From positions 1 to 64,000 of the forward strand of contig CANGBB010000002.1 in assembly GCA_947452065.1 (NCBI GenBank): 64,000 nt of DNA, read 5' to 3'. Of this stretch, positions 31,922 through 40,453 are shown piece by piece. Within the stretch, counting starts at the first letter, position 1. The number at the start of each line of letters is the position of its first letter. This DNA comes from Gammaproteobacteria bacterium. GTDB lineage: Bacteria > Pseudomonadota > Gammaproteobacteria > Steroidobacterales > Steroidobacteraceae. Both the position numbers and the translations under genes were made by a program. The notes beneath the pieces are model-generated. The model was not told the DNA's origin, made no database searches, and saw only the letters and a list, made by a program, of their open reading frames with translations.

Positions 31922-33865
31922 GTGTTGAACTTCACCGATGTGACGGTCCGTCGCGGACCGCGAGTCCTCTTCTCCCAAGCCACGTTCAGCTTGTTCCGCG
32001 GCGAGAAAGCCGGCATCACTGGCGAGAACGGCAGCGGCAAGTCGACGTTGCTGGCGCTGGTGCGTGGCGAAATTCAGCCTGATGCGGGCGGCTTCGACAT
32101 GCCCGCCAATCTGCAGCTGGCGTCCGTGTCGCAAGACATCGAGGCCACCGACCAGCGGGCGATTGAGTTCGTGCTCGATGGCGACGCTGAGCTGCGTGAG
32201 GTGGAGCGACTGATCGCGGACGCCGAGGCACGAGATGACGGTGCGCGTATCGGCACGCTCCACGCACGCTACGGTGGCATGGGTGGCTATGATGCCCGTG
32301 CCCGGGCCGCACAGTTGATGCACGGATTGGGTTTCGATACGGCGGATGAGACGCGACCGATCCGCGCGTTTTCCGGCGGCTGGCGGGTGCGCATCAACGT
32401 TGCCCGGGCGCTGATGTGCCGATCGGATTTGCTGCTGCTGGACGAGCCGACCAACCACCTTGATATCGATGCCATCCTCTGGCTTGAGGGCTGGCTGCGC
32501 GACTATCGCGGCACGCTGCTGCTGATCGCGCACGATCGCGAGTTTCTTGACCGCGTCTGTGATCGCATCGTCAACATCGAACAGGAGACAGTGCGCGCGT
32601 ATCGCGGCAACTACTCGGCTTTCGAGACACAGCGTGCCGCAGAGCTGGCCGAGCAGGGTGCGATGTACGAGCGGCAGCAGCGCGAGATCCGCCACATGGA
32701 ATCCTTTGTGGAGCGCTTCCGCGCCAAGGCCACCAAAGCGCGCCAGGCACAGAGCCGTATCAAGGCGCTGGAGAGAATGCAGCGAATTGCTCCAGCCCAT
32801 GTGGCCTCAGCGAGCTTTGCCTTCAGCTTCGCCGAGCCGACGAAGCTGCCCAGTCCTTTGCTGGTGATCGACGAGCAGAGCGTGGGCTATGGAGACAGGG
32901 CCTTGCTGTCGGATTGCAGTCTGACCGTACTGCCCGGCGACCGAATTGCACTGCTGGGTCGGAACGGTGCCGGCAAATCCACCTTCATGAAACTGCTGGC
33001 GGGCGTGCTGACTGCAACCGGCGGCACGCGCAGCGAGGCGCGCGATCTCGGCATCGGTTACTTTGCACAGCATCATCTGGAACAGCTGCAGTCCGCTGAG
33101 TCGCCGCTGCAAAACCTGCGGCGAGTGGGCGCTGAGCGCGCCGCTCGACAGACCGAGCAGGAACTGCGCGATTATCTCGCCAGCTTCGGCTTTCGCGGCG
33201 ATCGCGTGTTCGAGCCCATCGCGCCATTCTCCGGCGGTGAGAAGGCGCGGCTGATGCTGGCGTTGGTCAGCTACCAGCAGCCAAACCTGCTGTTGCTGGA
33301 CGAGCCCACCAACCATCTGGATCTGGAAATGCGCCAGGCTCTGGCCGTAGCGCTGCAGGACTATAGCGGTGCCGTCGTACTGGTGTCGCATGACCGGCAT
33401 CTGCTCAATTCGGTGGCCGATCAGCTGTTCCTTGTCGACGCCGGTCGCGTCATGAATTTCGATGGAGATCTTGATGACTACGCCAGCTGGGCTGCAGGCG
33501 GCCGGGCGGGCGCGGCGCAGACACTTACATTAGCTTCAGCCGTTCCGCCTCCGAATGTCGAGGCATCGGCTGGAGGTGCGGATCGTCGCCAGCGTCGGCG
33601 TGAGGAAGCGGCGCAGCGCGCGGCGCTGGCCCCACTGCGCGCAACTGTCAGCCGCGTGGAGCGTGAACTCGAGGCACTCGTGGCGCAGCGGTCTACGGTT
33701 GAACAGAAGTTGACCGAGCCGGAGCTGTTTCAGCCGGAACAGAAGGCGCAGCTGAAGGAGCTGCTGCAGACACAGCATGGGTTGAGCAAAGAGATTGCGC
33801 GTGTCGAGGCGGCTTGGCTAGAAGCGCAGGAGCTCCTTGAGGCTGCGGAGCAGGCGCAGTCCTGA
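31922..33865 (+). CDS. yheS: ABC-F family ATPase YheS
   Basis: ABC-F proteins bind the ribosomal E site; YheS is associated with relief of nascent-chain stalling. The 647-residue protein has two ABC domains: Walker A GENGSGKSTLLALV and GRNGAGKSTFMKLL, signatures FSGGWRVRINVARAL and FSGGEKARLMLALV, and both Walker B motifs as LLLLDEPTNHLDI and LLLLDEPTNHLDL. Between them is the interdomain linker with FRAKATKARQAQSRIKALERM. A charged coiled-coil C-terminal extension follows. Start GTG 31922 (TTG 31925 is equivalent) gives the usual FTDVTVRRG opening; no ribosome binding site is seen. Confidence 0.93.
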   Translation: MLNFTDVTVRRGPRVLFSQATFSLFRGEKAGITGENGSGKSTLLALVRGEIQPDAGGFDMPANLQLASVSQDIEATDQRAIEFVLDGDAELREVERLIADAEARDDGARIGTLHARYGGMGGYDARARAAQLMHGLGFDTADETRPIRAFSGGWRVRINVARALMCRSDLLLLDEPTNHLDIDAILWLEGWLRDYRGTLLLIAHDREFLDRVCDRIVNIEQETVRAYRGNYSAFETQRAAELAEQGAMYERQQREIRHMESFVERFRAKATKARQAQSRIKALERMQRIAPAHVASASFAFSFAEPTKLPSPLLVIDEQSVGYGDRALLSDCSLTVLPGDRIALLGRNGAGKSTFMKLLAGVLTATGGTRSEARDLGIGYFAQHHLEQLQSAESPLQNLRRVGAERAARQTEQELRDYLASFGFRGDRVFEPIAPFSGGEKARLMLALVSYQQPNLLLLDEPTNHLDLEMRQALAVALQDYSGAVVLVSHDRHLLNSVADQLFLVDAGRVMNFDGDLDDYASWAAGGRAGAAQTLTLASAVPPPNVEASAGGADRRQRRREEAAQRAALAPLRATVSRVERELEALVAQRSTVEQKLTEPELFQPEQKAQLKELLQTQHGLSKEIARVEAAWLEAQELLEAAEQAQS

Positions 33866-33875
33866 TCTGGCACAA

Positions 33876-33900
33876 GAGCCGCGACTTAGTGTCGCGACTC
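33876..33900. terminator. Possible shared terminator hairpin between convergent genes
   Basis: GAGcCGCGAC TTAGT GTCGCGaCTC forms a 9-bp stem with one internal mismatch between the convergent yheS and TrhO-RluA genes. Neither strand has a good U-run after it, so function as a terminator is uncertain. Confidence 0.4.
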
Positions 33901-33918
33901 CGTGGCATGGTGGTCGTA

Positions 33919-35703
33919 TCAGCGCGCCCAGTCGGGCGCTGGCGCCGTGAACTCAACCGGCTGGCGCGTCAGCGGATGACGGAATGCAATCTTCCACGCA
34001 TGCAGACACAGTGGTGGATCGGAGACGGCCAGCGTCTGTGCTTGCCCCAGTTTGCCGTCACGCAGATAAGCGGGATCGCCGCACACCGGGAAGCCGAGGT
34101 GCGCGCAGTGAATGCGGATCTGGTTGGTGCGACCGGTACGCGGGCGCGCCTCCAGCAAACTGGTGCCGTCGGCATCGGTGCGCAGCAAAGTGAAATCGGT
34201 GCGCGACTCCAGTCCGTTGGAAAGATCTACGGTACGTGAACCCAGCGCACCAGCGGCGGCACTGATGGGTGCGGTACAGCTGAAAGTCTGCTCGGTCGGT
34301 CGGCCGTCGACACGCACCAGATAAGTTTTCTCGACCTGGCCCTGAGAGAACTGTGGCTGCAGCAAACCGGCGAAATGCCGTGTGCGAGTCACCAATACGA
34401 TGCCGGTGGTGTTGGCGTCGAGACGATGAGCTGGGCGCGGCTTTTGCGGGTGATAGACCTGCTCGAGCACATACTGCAGGGTGTTGCGGTAGAAGCGGCC
34501 GCCGGAGTGCATGGGCAGCGGTGCGGGCTTGTTCAGCACGATCAACGCTTCATCTTCATGCAGTACCACGATTCGACCGTTCACGTCCGGCTCAACCACG
34601 GCCGGAAATTTGTGCAGATAACGCTCACCGGTTCGCGCAATGCGCTCCGCGCCGACGGTCGCATGTTGGTCATCTTCAATCCGACCCAGAGCGAACTCCT
34701 GCTCCCAGTAGCCGGGTGGCATGTGCTTCACCACGCGCCACAGAACATCCAGCAGTTTCCAGCCATCACAATCTGCCGGCACTGTGACGGGCCGATAATT
34801 GTCATAGGGAACGCTGCCGGGCATCGGCGTGGTGGCACGGGCGATGGCTTCATGCCGCAACGCTATCGTTGTGGCCATCTGCTCGGCGGGCGTGCGGAAG
34901 CAGTACGGGCACGACTGCCCGGGGACATAGCGCTCGTCCGACTGCTCAGCCGCACTCAGTGGTGTGAGACAACGGAAGCACTGTGTCGCATCGGTTTCTT
35001 GCAGGCTGGGATCGAGACCGACGCGCTGATCGAATACGAAGCACTCGCCGTCGTAATGCGCGCCGCCGCACTCCTCGAAGTATTTGAGGATGCCGCCGTC
35101 CAGCTGCAGGATCTGACGAAAGCCCTGACTCTCCATGTAAGGCCCCGCTTTCTCGCAGCGGATGCCGCCGGTGCAGAACATCACAATGGGCTGATCCTTC
35201 AGCGCTTCGGGCAGGCGCGCAACGGCGGCGGGAAAGTCACGGAAATGATTCACGCCGATGGGCAGCGCATTGGCGAAAGTGCCCAGCCGCACTTCGTAGT
35301 CGTTGCGCGTGTCGAGAAGCGTCACCGGTCGACCTTCATCCAGCCAGCGCTTCAGTTCGCGCGCCGGCAGCTTGGGCGAGGTGTGAGTCTTGGGATCAAT
35401 CCCCGGAACGCCGAAGGCGATGATCTCTTTCTTGATTCGCACCAGCATGCGCGAGAAGGGCTGGTGATCGGTGGTGCTCAGTTTCGGTTGCAGATCCTCA
35501 AGCCCGGATACGGAGTGCAGCTCGCTCAGCAGCGTCTCGATGGATTCGCGCGCGCCGGCCACGAACAGATTGATGCCCTCGAGGCTGAGCAGAATGGTGC
35601 CTTTAAGGCCGTGACTGTCGCACAGTGATTTGAGGCGCAGTCGCAGCGTGCGCAAGTCCGGCAGCGCGGTGAATTTGTAAGCGGCGATATTGACGATCTG
35701 CAT
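33919..35703 (-). CDS. Fused tRNA U34 hydroxylase (TrhO) and RluA-type pseudouridine synthase
   Basis: A 594-residue two-enzyme fusion. Residues 1 to about 290 match TrhO/UPF0176: an N-terminal acylphosphatase-like region, then a rhodanese domain with catalytic Cys177 in CTGGIRCEKAG, then a Cys cluster (C242, C245, C265, C268). Residues about 370-594 match RluA-family synthases with catalytic Asp429 in HRLDANTTGIVLVTRT and the later RTGRTNQIRIHCAHLGFP. TrhO makes ho5U34 in tRNA; the pseudouridine target here is unknown. Start ATG 35703 gives MQIVNIAAYKF, the TrhO N-terminus. No stop or frameshift separates the parts. Confidence 0.9.
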   Translation of the reverse strand: MQIVNIAAYKFTALPDLRTLRLRLKSLCDSHGLKGTILLSLEGINLFVAGARESIETLLSELHSVSGLEDLQPKLSTTDHQPFSRMLVRIKKEIIAFGVPGIDPKTHTSPKLPARELKRWLDEGRPVTLLDTRNDYEVRLGTFANALPIGVNHFRDFPAAVARLPEALKDQPIVMFCTGGIRCEKAGPYMESQGFRQILQLDGGILKYFEECGGAHYDGECFVFDQRVGLDPSLQETDATQCFRCLTPLSAAEQSDERYVPGQSCPYCFRTPAEQMATTIALRHEAIARATTPMPGSVPYDNYRPVTVPADCDGWKLLDVLWRVVKHMPPGYWEQEFALGRIEDDQHATVGAERIARTGERYLHKFPAVVEPDVNGRIVVLHEDEALIVLNKPAPLPMHSGGRFYRNTLQYVLEQVYHPQKPRPAHRLDANTTGIVLVTRTRHFAGLLQPQFSQGQVEKTYLVRVDGRPTEQTFSCTAPISAAAGALGSRTVDLSNGLESRTDFTLLRTDADGTSLLEARPRTGRTNQIRIHCAHLGFPVCGDPAYLRDGKLGQAQTLAVSDPPLCLHAWKIAFRHPLTRQPVEFTAPAPDWAR

Positions 35704-35758
35704 GGAAGCGTTCCGGGTGACAAGGCGCCGGCGGATGGCCGGTGCGGAGAATGCGCGG

Positions 35759-36727
35759 CTAGCGGCGCCGGGCTGCGAAGTGATCCGTGGCCCGCACCAG
35801 TTCGGCGATGTTGCCACGCTCGAAGGCTGAATGGCCCGCGTCGGGCGCAATGCGCAGTTCCGCCTCCGGAAATGCACTATGCAGGTCCCAGGCACTGCGC
35901 AGCGGACAAACCACATCGTAGCGGCCCTGCACGATCACGGTGGGGATGTGACGGATGCGGCGTACGTCACGCAGCAACTGATCGTCGCGCCGGAAGAAGC
36001 CGCGGTTGACGAAGTAATGGCACTCGATACGCGCGAAAGCCGCTGCGTAGTCCGCATCTTCGAATTTCGCCAACGCTGCGGGTGCAGCCTGCAGGTAGCT
36101 GGTGGCAGCCTCCCACATCGACCAGGCGCGGGCCGCAGCGTGACGCACGCTGGCTTGGCGCGCCGTCAGACGCTTGTAGTAGGCGCGCACCATGTCACCG
36201 CGTTCGCGCGGCGGAATGACGCGCTGGTATTGCTCGAACAAGTCGGGGAACAGCGAGCCGGCGCCGAGCGGATCTTGATAGAACCAGTCCAGCTCCGTAC
36301 GGCGCAGCAGGAAGATGCCGCGCAGCACCAGTTCGGTGACGCGCGCCGGATGCTTCTGCGCATAGGCCAGTGCCAGCGTTGAACCCCATGAGCCGCCGAA
36401 CACCTGCCAGCGCTCGATGCCCAGATGCGTGCGCAGAGCCTCAATGTCACTCACCAGATGCCAAGTGGTGTTGTCGACCAGCGAGGCATGCGGTGTGCTC
36501 TTGCCGCAGCCGCGCTGATCGAACAGCACGATGCGATAGCGGCGCGGATCGAAGAATCGGCGCATGGCCGGCGACGTGGCACCACCGGGGCCGCCGTGCA
36601 GGAAGACCACTGGCTTGCCGCGCGGATTGCCGCTTTCCTCGAAGTAGATCCGGTGGAGCGGGGAGACGCTGAGGAAGCCGGTGCGGTACGCCTTGATCGG
36701 CGGATACAGGGTGGAGCGCGTGCTCAC
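35759..36727 (-). CDS. pip: Proline iminopeptidase (GTG start)
   Basis: An alpha/beta-hydrolase (peptidase family S33) that removes N-terminal proline. The 322-residue enzyme has the oxyanion motif [12 protein letters not shown] (about residues 44-55), the nucleophile elbow [10 protein letters not shown] and the late [17 protein letters not shown] and AGHSAFE segments carrying the Asp and His of the triad. The GTG start overlaps the stop of the HIT gene, so the two form an operon. The soluble sequence without signal peptide indicates a cytoplasmic enzyme. Confidence 0.95.
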   Translation of the reverse strand: MSTRSTLYPPIKAYRTGFLSVSPLHRIYFEESGNPRGKPVVFLHGGPGGATSPAMRRFFDPRRYRIVLFDQRGCGKSTPHASLVDNTTWHLVSDIEALRTHLGIERWQVFGGSWGSTLALAYAQKHPARVTELVLRGIFLLRRTELDWFYQDPLGAGSLFPDLFEQYQRVIPPRERGDMVRAYYKRLTARQASVRHAAARAWSMWEAATSYLQAAPAALAKFEDADYAAAFARIECHYFVNRGFFRRDDQLLRDVRRIRHIPTVIVQGRYDVVCPLRSAWDLHSAFPEAELRIAPDAGHSAFERGNIAELVRATDHFAARRR

Positions 36728-37077
36728 TGGGCCTTGCTCGCCACCATCGGGCCCAGAGGCTTGCCGCCCAGCAGGTGCAGGTGCAGGTGATAGACCTCCT
36801 GACCGCCATCGCTGTTGCAGTTGACGATGAGGCGGTAGCCGCTCTCGGCAATACCTTCGCGCCGCGCCAATTCCCGGGCCACGGTGTACAGATGACCGAT
36901 GAGCGCCTCGTCCTCGTCGGCCACATCATTGGCTGTCGGGATCGGCTTGTTGGGCACGATCAGGATGTGGACCGGGGCACGGGGGTGGATGTCGCGGAAA
37001 GCGGTGACACGATCGTCCTGAAAGACGATATCGGCCGGGATTTCGCGCGCAACGATGCGTTCGAACAGCGTGGGCAT
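36724..37077 (-). CDS. hinT: HIT-family purine nucleoside phosphoramidase (HinT-like)
   Basis: The 117-residue protein has the histidine triad [14 protein letters not shown] near the C-terminus and the N-terminal [20 protein letters not shown] (cut over two strands) of HinT-like enzymes, which hydrolyse AMP-lysine and related phosphoramidates. The start is ATG 37077. It is the first gene of a HinT-Pip pair on the minus strand and is divergent from holA; AT-rich sequence between them (37085-37104) probably holds both promoters. Confidence 0.93.
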   Translation of the reverse strand: MPTLFERIVAREIPADIVFQDDRVTAFRDIHPRAPVHILIVPNKPIPTANDVADEDEALIGHLYTVARELARREGIAESGYRLIVNCNSDGGQEVYHLHLHLLGGKPLGPMVASKAQ

Positions 37078-37125
37078 GGCTGCAGCTTAATAATGGGCCA
37101 TAATGGCCGCAAGCAGGAATCCGCC

Positions 37126-38097
37126 TTGAAGCTCCGACCCGAAGATCTCGCCACCCACCTCGCCGGTCCGCTGCGTCCCGTCTACCTGCTCGTAGGCGAG
37201 GATCCGCTGCTGGTCACCGAGGCCAGTGATGCTATCCGCGCACGTGCGCGAGAGCGGGGTTTCACGGAGCGCGAGGTGTTCCAGATCCAGCGCCCCTCCA
37301 CCGATGCCTTTATGCCCGCACAGCATGCGGCCGAGGCCATGTCGCTGTTCGCATCACGCCGGATCATCGAGATTCGGCTGCCGGGCGGTAAACCGGGGCA
37401 TGGTGAAGCCGGCCTAGTGCGGGTCATCGAGGCGGCGGGTGAAGATCTGCTGGTGCTGATCATCGTCGGCAAGATTGAGCGGGATGCGTGGCAGTCGGAG
37501 TGGCTGCAGCAGGTGGAAAAGCGCGGCGTATCGCTGACGTTCTGGCCGGTGGACCTCATGCGTTTCCCGGACTGGCTGCGGAGCCGTTTCCGCGCGGCGG
37601 GGCTGGTTCCGGATGCCGATGCCATTGCGCTGCTGGTGGAACGCACCGAGGGCAACCTGCTGGCAGCCAGGCAGGAGATCGAGAAACTGGCGCTGTTGCT
37701 GCCCACCGGTGCGCGTGTCGATACGGCGGCTGTGGCTGCCAGCTCCGGCGACAGCGCCCGATTTGATGTCTTCCAGCTCAGCAAGGCCGTCAGCGCCGGC
37801 GACGCAACCCGAGCGCTGCGACTGCTGGCCGGATTGCGTGCCGAGGGCACGGAGCCGGTACTGGTACTATGGAGCCTGCTGCGGGCCCGCGCTGAGCTGG
37901 CCGGCAATCAGCCGCGTGGCGCGCGGCGACCGGGAGGGGCGGCGATCACAGCCCGCGCTGTGCGCGCCGACCGGATGGCCAAGGGTCGCCTCAAGGGCGA
38001 TGTCTGGGATGAACTGATGCTCCTGGCAACGGAGCTATGCGGATTGAGGGTGCTGGCATTGAGCAGGTGGCAGTTGCGGAGTCAGGGGCAGGCATGA
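37126..38097 (+). CDS. holA: DNA polymerase III delta subunit (TTG start)
   Basis: HolA opens the beta clamp within the clamp loader. The N-terminus KLRPEDLATHLAGPLRPVYLLVGEDPLL matches HolA (split here across the first helix and strand), and the C-terminal domain III contains LSKAVSAGDATRALRLLAGL. TTG at 37126 is chosen: it has AGGA 8 nt upstream and gives the family N-terminus, and a CATAAT box (37099-37104) lies after the alternative ATG at 37093. Product 323 residues. The stop overlaps nadD (ATGA). Confidence 0.9.
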   Translation: MKLRPEDLATHLAGPLRPVYLLVGEDPLLVTEASDAIRARARERGFTEREVFQIQRPSTDAFMPAQHAAEAMSLFASRRIIEIRLPGGKPGHGEAGLVRVIEAAGEDLLVLIIVGKIERDAWQSEWLQQVEKRGVSLTFWPVDLMRFPDWLRSRFRAAGLVPDADAIALLVERTEGNLLAARQEIEKLALLLPTGARVDTAAVAASSGDSARFDVFQLSKAVSAGDATRALRLLAGLRAEGTEPVLVLWSLLRARAELAGNQPRGARRPGGAAITARAVRADRMAKGRLKGDVWDELMLLATELCGLRVLALSRWQLRSQGQA

Positions 38098-38747
38098 GCG
38101 AACCCATCGGGTTGTTCGGTGGTGCCTTCGACCCCATTCACTATGGGCATCTGCGTACCGCCTTTGAGCTCTGGCAGGCGCTGAAGCTGGCGCAGGTGCG
38201 TTTCCTCCCCACGGGCAATCCGCCGCACCGTGAGGCGCCGCTCACGACTCCCGAGCTGCGAGTGCAGATGGTCAGTGCAGCAATCGCCGGCATCAGCGCC
38301 TTCGTGGTCGATGACCGCGAACTGCGTCGCCGCGGTATGTCTTATTCGGTGGATACGCTGACGGAATTGCGCGCCGAAAATCCCGGCCGCTCTCTGTGCC
38401 TGTTGGTGGGCATGGATGCCTTCCTCGGGCTGCCGACCTGGCATCGCTGGCAAGAGATTTTTGATCTGGCGCATGTCGTCGTGGCGCATCGGCCCGGCTG
38501 GAAGGCGCCGATGACCGGCCCGCTGGGCGAAGTCATGGTTGATCGCGGCACCGGCAGTGTCCGTGATCTGCACACCGCGCCGGCGGGAAAAGTTTATGTC
38601 CACGCGGTCACGCAGCTGGAGATTTCGTCCACGGATCTGCGCCAGCTGATCCTCTCCGGCCGCGACCTACGTTATTTGGTTCCAGATTCCGTGCGTGAGC
38701 TCATCCTCAGCACCGGTTGTTATTCGCATCACTCCAACACGAGGTAA
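38094..38747 (+). CDS. nadD: Nicotinate-mononucleotide adenylyltransferase
   Basis: NadD makes deamido-NAD+ from NaMN and ATP in NAD synthesis. The 217-residue protein has the nucleotide-binding GLFGGAFDPIHYGHLRTAF at the N-terminus and the late ISSTDLRQLILSGRDLRYLVP, corresponding to the ISSTxIR motif. It overlaps holA by 4 nt and is followed by rsfS, the conserved holA-nadD-rsfS-rlmH order. Confidence 0.96.
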   Translation: MSEPIGLFGGAFDPIHYGHLRTAFELWQALKLAQVRFLPTGNPPHREAPLTTPELRVQMVSAAIAGISAFVVDDRELRRRGMSYSVDTLTELRAENPGRSLCLLVGMDAFLGLPTWHRWQEIFDLAHVVVAHRPGWKAPMTGPLGEVMVDRGTGSVRDLHTAPAGKVYVHAVTQLEISSTDLRQLILSGRDLRYLVPDSVRELILSTGCYSHHSNTR

Positions 38748-38757
38748 GAATCCCCGC

Positions 38758-39330
38758 ATGGCCAAATCCGTCCAGCGCCGCCCAACGCGCACCCGGGCGC
38801 TCGTGCAACTCGAAGAACTCGTGCTGCGCGCGCTTGCCGACATGAAAGCCGTCAATGTTCGCGTGATGGATGTCCGCGGACTCACTGATGTCGCCGACAC
38901 CATGATCATTGCCTCGGGCAATTCTGATCGTCACGTACGATCCATCGCGGATCTGGTCATTGAGCGCGCCAAGCAGGCCGGCCGGCGGCCGATGGGCACC
39001 GAAGGCAAGAATGACGCCGAGTGGGTGCTCGTGGATCTGCAGGACGTGCTGGTGCACGTGATGCTGCCGCGAGTACGCGAGTTCTATGCGCTGGAGCAAC
39101 TGTGGGAAGCGCCAGTGGTCGCTCGTGCGCAGGAGAAGCCCGCCAAGACACGCGCTGCGAAGCGTGGCGCACCGGCGAAGAACAAGGCCAAGGCCAAAGC
39201 CAAGTCCTCCGGCAAGTCGCGCGCTGCAGGGGGTAGCAAGGCCAAGTCTTCCCCCCGGGGTGGTCGCGCCGGTGCGGCCTCTGGTGCGCGGCGCAGTGCG
39301 CGACCCGCATCGTCGCGTTCGCGAGGCTGA
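38758..39330 (+). CDS. rsfS: Ribosome silencing factor RsfS with long basic tail
   Basis: RsfS binds L14 and blocks subunit joining in starvation. The domain (about residues 12-118) has DVRGLTDVADTMIIASGNSDRH (across two strands) and EWVLVDLQDVLVHVM. At 190 residues it is far longer than the 105-residue E. coli protein. Residues about 120-190 form a Lys/Ala/Ser/Arg-rich low-complexity tail (AKNKAKAKAKSSGKSRAA and similar), presumably disordered and RNA-binding. Start ATG 38758 is chosen because the conserved domain needs no more sequence upstream. Confidence 0.93.
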   Translation: MAKSVQRRPTRTRALVQLEELVLRALADMKAVNVRVMDVRGLTDVADTMIIASGNSDRHVRSIADLVIERAKQAGRRPMGTEGKNDAEWVLVDLQDVLVHVMLPRVREFYALEQLWEAPVVARAQEKPAKTRAAKRGAPAKNKAKAKAKSSGKSRAAGGSKAKSSPRGGRAGAASGARRSARPASSRSRG

Positions 39331-39348
39331 GCGCTCAGCATCACCGCC

Positions 39349-39819
39349 ATGCGTGCGACGGTCATTGCCGTAGGCAGCCGCCAGCCGCGCTGGGTCGATG
39401 AAGCCTATGCCGATTACGCCAAGCGGCTGCGCACTGCGCTGCCGCTGTCGTTGGTCGAGGTAGAGAGTGCGGCGCGCGGCAAGGCCCCGAATGCCGATCG
39501 CGCCCGTGCCACCGAAGCACGCGACATCCTCGCAGCGGCGCAGGGGCGTGGTCATCTGGTGGCGCTTGATGAGCGCGGCCGATTGCGTAGCACCCGCGAA
39601 CTGGCACAGTGGCTGGACAAGCGCCGCCACATGGGGGGTGATCTGTGTTTCGTAATCGGCGGACCGGATGGTCTGGATCCCTCTGTGGTGAGTGCATCGG
39701 GCGAACAGTGGTCGCTTTCACCGCTGACGCTGCCACATGGAATGGTGCGTGTCATGCTGGTCGAACAGCTCTACCGCGCCAGCTCGCTACTGGCCGGCCA
39801 TCCTTATCACCGCGAATGA
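39349..39819 (+). CDS. rlmH: 23S rRNA pseudouridine1915 N3-methyltransferase
   Basis: RlmH is a SPOUT methyltransferase acting on helix 69 of assembled ribosomes. The 156-residue protein has the trefoil-knot signatures FVIGGPDGLDPSV and SLSPLTLPHGMVRVMLVEQL, ending with AGHPYHRE, which is diagnostic. Follows rsfS closely; in E. coli the next genes are mrdA-mrdB, but here maf follows. Confidence 0.97.
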   Translation: MRATVIAVGSRQPRWVDEAYADYAKRLRTALPLSLVEVESAARGKAPNADRARATEARDILAAAQGRGHLVALDERGRLRSTRELAQWLDKRRHMGGDLCFVIGGPDGLDPSVVSASGEQWSLSPLTLPHGMVRVMLVEQLYRASSLLAGHPYHRE

Positions 39820-39835
39820 TGTCGCGCGAGCGAGC

Positions 39836-40453
39836 ATGAACCATCCTTCAGCCACGCTGATTCTGGCCTCCGCCTCACCGCGACGCTCGGCATTACTGCG
39901 TCAGCTCGGGGTGCCGCATCAGGTGTGTGCCGCGGATATTGACGAGCAACGCCTGCCGGGTGAAGCGGTGGAAGCGTGTGTGCTGCGTCTGGCCCGAAGC
40001 AAGGCACAGGCGGCACGCGAGCGCTTGGCAGCAACTGGATCGCTGCCGCATGGCGCACTGGTGTTAGGTTCTGATACCGCTGTCGTATTGGGCGATGAGA
40101 TGCTCGGCAAGCCCCACACACGTGAGCCGGCACTGGCTATGTTGGGTCAGTTGTCCGGACGTGAGCACCGTGTGCTCACCGGTGTGGCACTGTGGGGCGA
40201 TGCGGGTTGTGAAGTGGCACTGTCGGAGAGCCGCGTCCGTTTTCGTGAACTGACGCATGAGGAATGCGAGCGTTACTGGCAGAGCGGTGAGCCTCGTGAC
40301 AAGGCCGGTGCCTATGCCATTCAGGGTCGGGCAGCGGCTTTCATCACATCGCTGAGCGGCAGCTATTCGGGTGTGATGGGTTTGCCGCTGTATGAAACGG
40401 CGGAGCTGTTGCGCCGCGCGGGTATGGCCATCTGGCAGGAGGGCGTGGAATGA
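39836..40453 (+). CDS. maf: Maf-like nucleoside triphosphate pyrophosphatase (YhdE type)
   Basis: Maf proteins hydrolyse non-canonical or modified nucleotides such as dTTP/UTP analogues. The 205-residue product has LASASPRRSALLRQLG at the N-terminus, LVLGSDTAVVLGDEMLGKP in the middle and GAYAIQGRAAAFITSLSGSYSGVMGLP near the end (read as two segments). The downstream rng suggests the YhdE subfamily. ATG 39836 is used; its stop overlaps rng. Confidence 0.94.
   Translation: MNHPSATLILASASPRRSALLRQLGVPHQVCAADIDEQRLPGEAVEACVLRLARSKAQAARERLAATGSLPHGALVLGSDTAVVLGDEMLGKPHTREPALAMLGQLSGREHRVLTGVALWGDAGCEVALSESRVRFRELTHEECERYWQSGEPRDKAGAYAIQGRAAAFITSLSGSYSGVMGLPLYETAELLRRAGMAIWQEGVE

Noticed and set aside
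30943-32040. Minus-strand frame reading through the GCAGTC array as a Leu-Arg repeat protein
   Set aside because: The reading is an extension upstream of the real YeeE-type gene; it would replace the conserved first half-gene in another frame.
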